8,714 nucleotides of DNA from JAYUHK01 sp043767025 (lineage in GTDB: Bacteria; Bacteroidota; Bacteroidia; Chitinophagales; Saprospiraceae), in NCBI GenBank assembly GCA_043767025.1, contig JAYUHK010000187.1:1-8714 (forward strand), written 5' to 3'. Under the pieces are notes generated by a model. The model did not search any database, was not told the origin of the DNA, and was given only the letters and a program-made list of their open reading frames with translations. Made by a program: the position numbers and the translations under genes. Positions 1 to 4,803 of the stretch are shown piece by piece. Within the stretch, counting starts at the first letter, position 1, and the number at the start of each line of letters is the position of its first letter.

Positions 1-114
1 AATGTATCTAAAATAAACTACTCATTTTTTCTGCTAAATTACAACCAATCACTGCGTTATTTTTTCGTTACAACGCTCTGCGTTGCGCCTCAAAAATGCC
101 TTGTTATTGATTGA
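1..114 (+). other. Left-edge open stretch or dispersed repeat, unresolved
   Basis: Plus frame 1 is open from the window edge to a TGA at 112-114, giving 37 residues that start NVSKINYSFF and end QKCLVID. The reverse strand is also open for 23 codons in one frame (120 down to about 49). The segment contains a tight hairpin, CAACGC-TCT-GCGTTG, at 71-85. It could be the tail of a gene entering from the left, or a dispersed non-coding repeat that happens to be open. I have an unverified impression of similar strings recurring in Bacteroidota genomes. No function is assigned. Confidence 0.25.
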
Positions 115-173
115 ATTTATTTGAAAAAATTGGAGTATCTTATTTTTTCCTCATTCCTTAAAGATTTTTCGTT

Positions 174-181
174 TAACTTTG
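174..181 (+). promoter_or_regulatory. Possible Bacteroidota -7 element upstream of the pseudouridine synthase
   Basis: TAACTTTG matches the TAnnTTTG consensus of the primary sigma factor of Bacteroidota. No TTTG lies at the expected distance upstream, only a T-rich stretch at 144-149, so the promoter is incomplete. If it is used, transcription begins near 188 and leaves a leader of about 45 nt before the ATG at 233. It would also exclude the TTG at 179 as a start codon, because that codon lies inside the element. Confidence 0.4.
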
Positions 182-232
182 CGCTACAAAATTGCAGTTT
201 GTTTTTTATCGAATCGCAAAAAATTATTTTCT

Positions 233-1177
233 ATGAAAAAAAAACTCATTATTGCGGCAGCAGCCATGACACGCAAAAAGAAATCTGCCGAGCCAGAGGA
301 GAAAAAAAAAGTCGTCGCCTTCACCAATCCTAAAAAGAAGCGACCCGCAGCGACCTCGAAGCCTCCAACGAAACGTGCCGCAGGCGCGCCAACGGCTTTC
401 GGCAAACAATCCCAAAAAGGCGACTTTAAACCCAAAATAGAAAAAAATATCCACCTCGAAGACGGCGACACACCACTCAACAAATACCTCGCGCACTCGG
501 GGATTTGCTCGCGCCGAAAAGCCGTCGAACTCATCGCCAACGGTTTGGTGCTGGTCAATAATTTGCCGATTACCGAACCCAGCTACCGAGTGCAGCCTGC
601 GGACGTAGTGACGCATCAGGGAAATTTGGTGCAACCCAACACTCGCCGAATTTATGTTTTGCTCAATAAACCAAAAGACACCATTACTACCGCCAGCGAC
701 GAGCGCGGACGCAAAACGGTCATGGACATCGTCAATAAAACCATCAAAGAGCGCATCTATCCTGTCGGGCGGCTCGACCGCGAAACGACAGGGCTTTTGC
801 TGCTCACCAACGATGGCGACTTGGCAGAAAAACTATCGCACCCGCGCCACCAAGTCAAAAAAGCCTACCACGCCGAACTCGACAAAGCCCTTACCCAGCA
901 GCATTTGCTCCAGATTCAGGCGGGCTTGGACTTGGAGGACGGCAAGATAATCGTGGACTCAATAGGTTATGTAGATGGCAAAAAAAAGACCGAAGTAGGC
1001 ATCGAAATCCACAGTGGAAAAAACCGAATCGTCCGCCGTATTTTTGAGCATCTGGGCTACGAAGTGCTGCGGCTCGACCGGACTTATTACGCAGGTTTGA
1101 CGAAAAAAGACCTTCCTCGAAGTGCTTATCGCAGCCTCACCGAGCGCGAAATCGTGATGCTCAAACATTTTACCTGA
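233..1177 (+). CDS. rluB: RsuA/RluB-family rRNA pseudouridine synthase
   Basis: This enzyme isomerises a specific uridine in ribosomal RNA to pseudouridine in the cytoplasm during ribosome maturation. Numbering from the ATG at 233 (314 aa), residues 1-75 form a lysine-rich, low-complexity tail with KKK clusters. Residues about 80-127 are an S4 RNA-binding domain (PLNKYLAHSGICSRRKAVEL). Residues about 139-292 are the synthase domain, with the GRLD-RETTGLLLLTNDGD motif and catalytic Asp182, and a late GKNRIVRRIFEHLGYEVLRL motif typical of the RsuA/RluB/RluE/RluF group. The ATG at 233 has an AT-rich leader and AAA codons, usual for the phylum. The ATG at 266 is an alternative that drops the hydrophobic KLIIAAAA. 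A TTG at 179 is unlikely because it lies inside a promoter-like element. The family is certain. RluB is the best subfamily match, but the target uridine cannot be read from the sequence. Confidence 0.93.
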   Translation: MKKKLIIAAAAMTRKKKSAEPEEKKKVVAFTNPKKKRPAATSKPPTKRAAGAPTAFGKQSQKGDFKPKIEKNIHLEDGDTPLNKYLAHSGICSRRKAVELIANGLVLVNNLPITEPSYRVQPADVVTHQGNLVQPNTRRIYVLLNKPKDTITTASDERGRKTVMDIVNKTIKERIYPVGRLDRETTGLLLLTNDGDLAEKLSHPRHQVKKAYHAELDKALTQQHLLQIQAGLDLEDGKIIVDSIGYVDGKKKTEVGIEIHSGKNRIVRRIFEHLGYEVLRLDRTYYAGLTKKDLPRSAYRSLTEREIVMLKHFT

Positions 1178-1208
1178 TTTTTTTGAGTATTTTTTGGTCG
1201 TTAAAACG

Positions 1209-1481
1209 AATAAGGAATATCGAATATTGAACAAGGAATACCGAATATCGAATATCGAACAAGGAATGTCGAATATCGAACAAGGAATATCGAATATCGA
1301 ACAAGGAATATCGAATATCGAACAAGGAATACCGAATATCGAACAAGGAATATCGAATGTCGAACAAGGAATATCGAATGTCGAACAAGGAATGTCGAAT
1401 ATCGAACAAGGAATATCGAATATCGAACAAGGAATGTCGAACAAGGAATATCGAATGTCGAACAAGGAATGTCGAATATCG
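1209..1481. repeat. Heptameric tandem array, 39 units in perfect register
   Basis: The array is 273 nt of uninterrupted 7-nt words. There are 13 B-words (12 AACAAGG, 1 AATAAGG) and 26 A-words (16 AATATCG, 7 AATGTCG, 2 AATACCG, 1 AATATTG). B-words are never adjacent. The number of A-words between them is 2, 3, 2, 2, 2, 2, 2, 2, 2, 2, 1, 2, 2, so the dominant higher-order unit is B-A-A, 21 nt. Every difference from the main word of each class is a transition, and no indel breaks the register. Because 21 is a multiple of 3, several frames on both strands stay open and give artificial peptides such as repeated NIEQGIS or FDIRYSL. No start signal or domain supports coding. The array fills most of the 347-nt gap between the synthase and the next gene. 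Confidence 0.95.
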
Positions 1482-1524
1482 AAGTCAATTTATTTCAGGA
1501 CAACATAGCACTTAATTATTCAGA

Positions 1525-2124
1525 ATGAAAAAAATAACAATACTTTGGTTTTTTATAAACTGTTGTTTTACAGCTGTTTATGCGCAACAACAGACGGATT
1601 GGAAAGGAAGTTACGCGCAGCTGCAACGCCGCGAAAATGTGGCGATGCTCTCGCTCGGCACTTGGGCAATCGGTAACATCGCGCTCGGCTCGGTGCTGAC
1701 GGTGCGGTCAAAAAACGAAGAGCAAAAAGCATTTCAGCAGATGAATGTCGGTTGGAATATTATCAATTTGGCGATTGCTGGCGTAGGTTTTTATGCGGCA
1801 CAAAAAGGAATACCCGAAGGGCTTGCGAGTTGGGACGTTGTAGAAAAACACTACAGTTTGCAAAAGACTTTTTTGTTCAATGCGGGTTTAGATGTCGGCT
1901 ACATGGCGGGCGGCGCGTGGCTGATAGAACGCTCCAAAACGGCGACTAAAAAACAAGAGCAGATGCGCGGTTTTGGAAAATCAATTATCTTGCAAGGCGG
2001 ATTTCTATTCTTGTTTGATTTGACCCAATTTTTTATCGTCAAATCCGACAACCCAAGTATAAAAGCTATCTTCAACACAGTCAGTTTCTCTGGAAACGCT
2101 CTTTCGATGACTCATTATTTTTAG
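1525..2124 (+). CDS. Secreted/membrane protein with four hydrophobic segments, probably DUF6992 family
   Basis: The product is 199 aa. Residues 1-20 form a signal peptide (KK, then ITILWFFINCCF, ending AVYA before QQQ). Hydrophobic, Gly/Ala-rich segments follow at about 41-60 (LGTWAIGNIALGSVLTV), 75-93 (VGWNIINLAIAGVGFYAA), 115-134 (FLFNAGLDVGYMAGGAWLI) and 151-172 (SIILQGGFLFLFDLTQFFIV). Short charged loops (RSKNEEQKAF, ERSKTATKKQEQ) separate them. The layout of a signal peptide, the TWAIGNIALGS motif and a QQMNVGWNIINL motif recalls the DUF6992 proteins of Bacteroidota. That assignment is from memory, and the family has no known function. The ATG-AAA-AAA start is clear, with an AT-rich leader and no Shine-Dalgarno. 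No convincing promoter lies in the 43 nt between the heptamer array and the ATG, so it may be transcribed through the array from the synthase gene. Confidence 0.85.
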   Translation: MKKITILWFFINCCFTAVYAQQQTDWKGSYAQLQRRENVAMLSLGTWAIGNIALGSVLTVRSKNEEQKAFQQMNVGWNIINLAIAGVGFYAAQKGIPEGLASWDVVEKHYSLQKTFLFNAGLDVGYMAGGAWLIERSKTATKKQEQMRGFGKSIILQGGFLFLFDLTQFFIVKSDNPSIKAIFNTVSFSGNALSMTHYF

Positions 2125-2136
2125 CATTTATCAATC

Positions 2137-2163
2137 CCTCCGCACCGACCGCCAGTGCGGAGG
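2137..2163. terminator. GC-rich hairpin between convergent genes
   Basis: CCTCCGCAC (2137-2145) pairs perfectly with GTGCGGAGG (2155-2163) around a 9-nt loop. It lies 12 nt after the stop of the plus-strand membrane protein and 36 nt beyond the stop of the minus-strand gene at 2200, so it could end transcription from both sides. Neither side has a strong T-run, so it is a weak or factor-assisted terminator at best. Confidence 0.6.
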
Positions 2164-2199
2164 AATTTAACAGTAATTTAAAAAAGAGTGGCGTGGCTG

Positions 2200-2673
2200 C
2201 TATGCCTGTTTGTCGAGCGTACAATACTTGTAGTACAAAAAACCGTACAGACCGCCGATAAAGCCATACATAACGTTGAGTAGTATCTCAAAAGGCCAGT
2301 AAACATAAGGTTGATTGTGACTGAATCGAAAGCCAGACATTAAAAGTCCTGCAAAAAAGGAGGCTCCAATCACAACACCCAACAGGACATAATGCAATTT
2401 TATAGAGAATACGTTTGGCATAAAAAGAAGTACTACTTTGAAGGTTTGAATGGCTAAAAAATACAAAACGCCTCTTTCAAAAATTGTTACCACAAAAAGG
2501 TACATCCACGACATTAATATATATTCTACTCTTTCTATAAAAGTGTCGTCGTAGTGCCTTAAAATAACATTATGTGCTATTGAAAATATTAGGCAATCCA
2601 ATAATATTAGGCACAAAGCGAATGGAATCGCGAGGTATTTTTTTCTTTTATTGGTCGTGGCAGTTATTGACAT
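2200..2673 (-). CDS. Small polytopic membrane protein, coupled to the upstream lipoprotein
   Basis: I do not recognise a family. The 157-aa product starts with a short basic tail (TTNKRKK). Hydrophobic segments follow at about 14-38 (AIPFALCLILLDCLIF), 51-78 (YILMSWMYLFVVTIF, then GVLYFLAIQTF), 95-115 (YVLLGVVIGASFFAGLLMSGF) and 127-149 (FEILLNVMYGFIGGLYGFLYY), so four or five membrane spans are likely. It ends in a short polar tail. Its ATG overlaps the end of the lipoprotein gene by 10 nt (ATGTCAATAA contains both the start and the upstream TAA), which indicates one transcript and translational coupling. Base composition is low: two spot-counted 60-nt lines are 30-32% GC. A small membrane protein directly after a secreted protein could be an immunity protein, anchor or export partner. 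That is inference from position only. Confidence 0.8.
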   Translation of the reverse strand: MSITATTNKRKKYLAIPFALCLILLDCLIFSIAHNVILRHYDDTFIERVEYILMSWMYLFVVTIFERGVLYFLAIQTFKVVLLFMPNVFSIKLHYVLLGVVIGASFFAGLLMSGFRFSHNQPYVYWPFEILLNVMYGFIGGLYGFLYYKYCTLDKQA

Positions 2674-4570
2674 ATTTGGCAGTTGCTTAGGTTATCACTA
2701 TTATCTTTAAAGCACTTATAAATCAATGACCAATATGTACGTCCTTTGATTGGTGTTCCTGCAACTGCATTTCCGTTGTGAGTATTAATAAATTTAACTA
2801 ATTCTGCGCACGTTTTTGTCCAAAGTTTGTCTGCAAAATAAAATGCAAGTTCGGCAGTTAGTAAGGTTGAACCTACTAAAGTGTTACTAAGCCTATCTGC
2901 ACCCTTTGTATAGAAAATATTATTTCCATCAAAGTTACCTATTCCAAAATCCCTGTTACCGCTGACTGGGTGGCCTCCAGAAGCAAGATACGGTGTTTTT
3001 AGCGTACTAAAAAACCAACCAGAGGTGTAATAATTACTGGTAACAACAGCTCCGTAATCGCCATTTATTTCAATATTGACTTTGGCTCCCAGTGGATTGT
3101 TTGATTGCCACAAAGCGGTGTCATCCCAAAAAGGATAAAGAAAGGGCGAAAAATCAGTTCCGTCGGTGAAGTTATTTATGTGAAGCCTAAAATACTGGAT
3201 TAAAGCCTCATTAGTTAAAACAGTTCCATTCAACTTAGGTAAAGTGTTGATATTAACTGGAAAATAATCAAGGTTTACACATGAACTAACAGGGTCATTG
3301 ATTGATTGAATACTAAATTCTTCAACCGAAGCAACTGAAGCATTTACGGTTGCCGGTATAATATAATTTACTAAATATGACCATTCTGTTACATTGACAC
3401 AGGTTTCGACGAAAAAATTAGGTTCTACATTCAATTTAGCTTGGACAGCATCTACAAAAACTTGGTCTGATGCCATTTGCGCGCTTTGCTTTGCTATAGA
3501 TATCATCTCGCACTTTTCTTCATCGCTTGCCGTTTGAATATTATTAGTAAGCAATGAATAAAGATGGTTTGCTTCGGAGATATTATTTGCTAAAAAGTTT
3601 ACTTGCGTTTCTGTTAAGTCCAAAAGGTATTTTAGGTAATTTCTTTTAGTCCGTGTTACTTCTTCAGGAATTACTGGCGGAATATTGAGCTGGACAAGTA
3701 TCTGCTCAAAAACACAAGTAGGGTCGTTACATACAGCACAGCTAAAACCACCGCAATTATTCATCGCATTTTCAACAATATGCTCATAGGTATTTGTAAG
3801 TGCATTCGCAAAACCCAGTTTATTTACATAATTTCTTACGTTCCATCTTTTTACGATTTCACACAACTCAAACCTTGAAATTACTTTTTGATTCCCCCCT
3901 CCTCCTTGTCCTTGCCCAAAAACTCCTCCGTTAATATTGAGGCTAAACTTTCCGTTAGAAACTGATACAGTTCCCCGATTACTTAATATTTGTTCAAAGT
4001 CCTGCAAAAGAGCATTCTTGTTCAAAAGTACATCTTTAAGTTCATATAATATGGAAAGCGGTTTAGCAAATTCAGTCGTTGATTTTCCTTCTTTTATGTA
4101 TTCATCTTTTGTATCGGATAAAATAAAAACCGTATTTCCATTTTGAAGCCAAAAATCTACATTTCCGTCTGGGCGAAAATATGGTTTAATCAGATACAGC
4201 TGCCCGTCAATGCTAATACTTAAATTTTCTCCAGCAATAATTCCGGGACGGGGTACAGGAAGGGTAGGTAAAGTCGGTGACACCAGTGGAGTTTCAAAAA
4301 ATTGAACACAAAATTGTTTTGCAAATTTATCATAAGAAACACAAGATTCACCACTTCTTGAAGCAACATTTTGATTTGTCGGTAAAAATTTAAATCGTTC
4401 TTGCTCGAAAGTATCTTCTTTTTTGCAAGCAAAAAATAAAATACTTAAAATAAATGCAGTAAAAATGCCAATAAAGACAAATTTAATTTTTAAATTACCC
4501 CCCCCCGCAAATTATATTTGCTTGCGGACGAAAAGGACTTTTGGACAACAGTTTTCAATAAATTTTTCAT
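2664..4570 (-). CDS. Large probable surface lipoprotein of unknown function, frame broken at a G9 tract
   Basis: As sequenced, the ATG at 4570 runs 26 codons and stops at 4490-4492. The main frame is open from just inside a G9 run (plus 4498-4506) to the TAA at 2664-2666 but lacks any ATG, GTG or TTG before a GTG at 4283. One extra G joins them into 635 aa. In that numbering, residues 28-48 are basic then hydrophobic (KIKFVFIGIFTAFILSILFF) and end in AC at Cys49, followed by KKED. This resembles a lipoprotein signal plus the K-(D/E)-rich export signal of surface lipoproteins. Later features are a Pro-rich stretch (about 99-110), a Gly-rich linker (about 216-226), Cys273-X4-Cys278-X2-Cys281-X4-Cys286, and a C-terminal part with HPVSGNRDFG (534-543) and FYTKGADR (553-560). 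I only vaguely recall similar C-termini in Bacteroidota surface proteins and name no family. A promoter stands about 100 nt upstream of the ATG. A caller ignoring the shift would start at GTG 4283 (539 aa) and lose the signal. Confidence 0.75.
4498..4506 (-). repeat. G9 homopolymer (C9 on plus) inside the lipoprotein gene, candidate phase-variation tract
   Basis: Nine Gs sit between TTGC and TAATTTA on the minus strand, after codon 21 of the frame that starts at ATG 4570. With nine Gs the ATG frame reads CGG-GGG-GGG-GTA-ATT-TAA and stops. With ten or seven Gs it reads into GGT-AAT-TTA and continues through the signal sequence to the end of the gene. Runs of this kind vary in length by slipped-strand mispairing. 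Transcriptional slippage on the same run could also restore some product. Confidence 0.7.
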
Positions 4571-4672
4571 TGTTTAGAAAATTTTTAAGATGAAATAATT
4601 AGAACCGAAATTGTTGTAAGTGCTGGTTGGAGAAAAGTACAAAACGAAAATCAAATGCTTTGCAAAACAATA

Positions 4673-4703
4673 CAAAGATATTACTATTTTTTGTAATGTC
4701 AAA
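4673..4703 (-). promoter_or_regulatory. Bacteroidota-type promoter of the lipoprotein/membrane protein pair
   Basis: On the minus strand, TTTG (4703-4700) is followed after exactly 19 nt by TATCTTTG (4680-4673). This fits the TTTG...TAnnTTTG consensus of the Bacteroidota primary sigma factor. Transcription would begin near 4667 and leave a leader of about 95-100 nt before the ATG at 4570. The position supports that ATG as the true start of the lipoprotein gene, and therefore the reading across the G9 run. Confidence 0.7.
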
Positions 4704-4737
4704 TTTTTTGGTATTTATTTTTTTATTTCCCCCAAAT

Positions 4738-4780
4738 AAAAAAAAAGCCGCCGAAAATTTTTACACTTTCGGCGGCTTTT
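4738..4780 (-). terminator. Intrinsic terminator of the M16 peptidase gene
   Basis: A perfect 14-bp stem pairs 4743-4756 with 4767-4780 (core GCCGCCGAAA / TTTCGGCGGC) around a 10-nt loop. On the minus strand it is followed by an unbroken run of nine Ts that begins within the stem (4746-4738). It starts 23 nt after the peptidase stop and lies before the promoter of the next minus-strand gene, so the peptidase and the lipoprotein pair are separate transcription units. Confidence 0.9.
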
Positions 4781-4803
4781 GTAGCTCCTGCGCGTTGCGT
4801 CGC

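Noticed and set aside
179..232. TTG at 179 as the start of the pseudouridine synthase
   Set aside because: It lies inside the TAACTTTG promoter-like element, and the extra 18 residues add nothing known to the family.
184..634. Minus-strand frames of 124 and 136 residues opposite the synthase N-terminus
   Set aside because: They are antisense to the lysine-rich tail and S4 domain, Phe-rich as expected from the complement of Lys codons.
959..1465. Minus-strand frames rich in FDIRYSL/FDIPCS repeats (also 1170-1430 and 1201-1488)
   Set aside because: These are shadows of the same array. The longest runs into the synthase gene antisense and shows no independent start or domain.
1209..1481. CRISPR array
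   Set aside because: The units are contiguous 7-nt words with no unique spacers of 30-40 nt and no cas genes nearby.
1194..1508. Plus-strand frame of 104 residues with repeated NIEQGIS
   Set aside because: It is the translation of the heptamer array, starts at a TTG without any start signal, and equally long frames exist on the other strand. The repeat explains it.
4220..4432. 70-residue minus-strand frame starting MLAKKKILSS
   Set aside because: It overlaps the lipoprotein frame, which carries the signal and continues for hundreds of codons. This frame has no such support.
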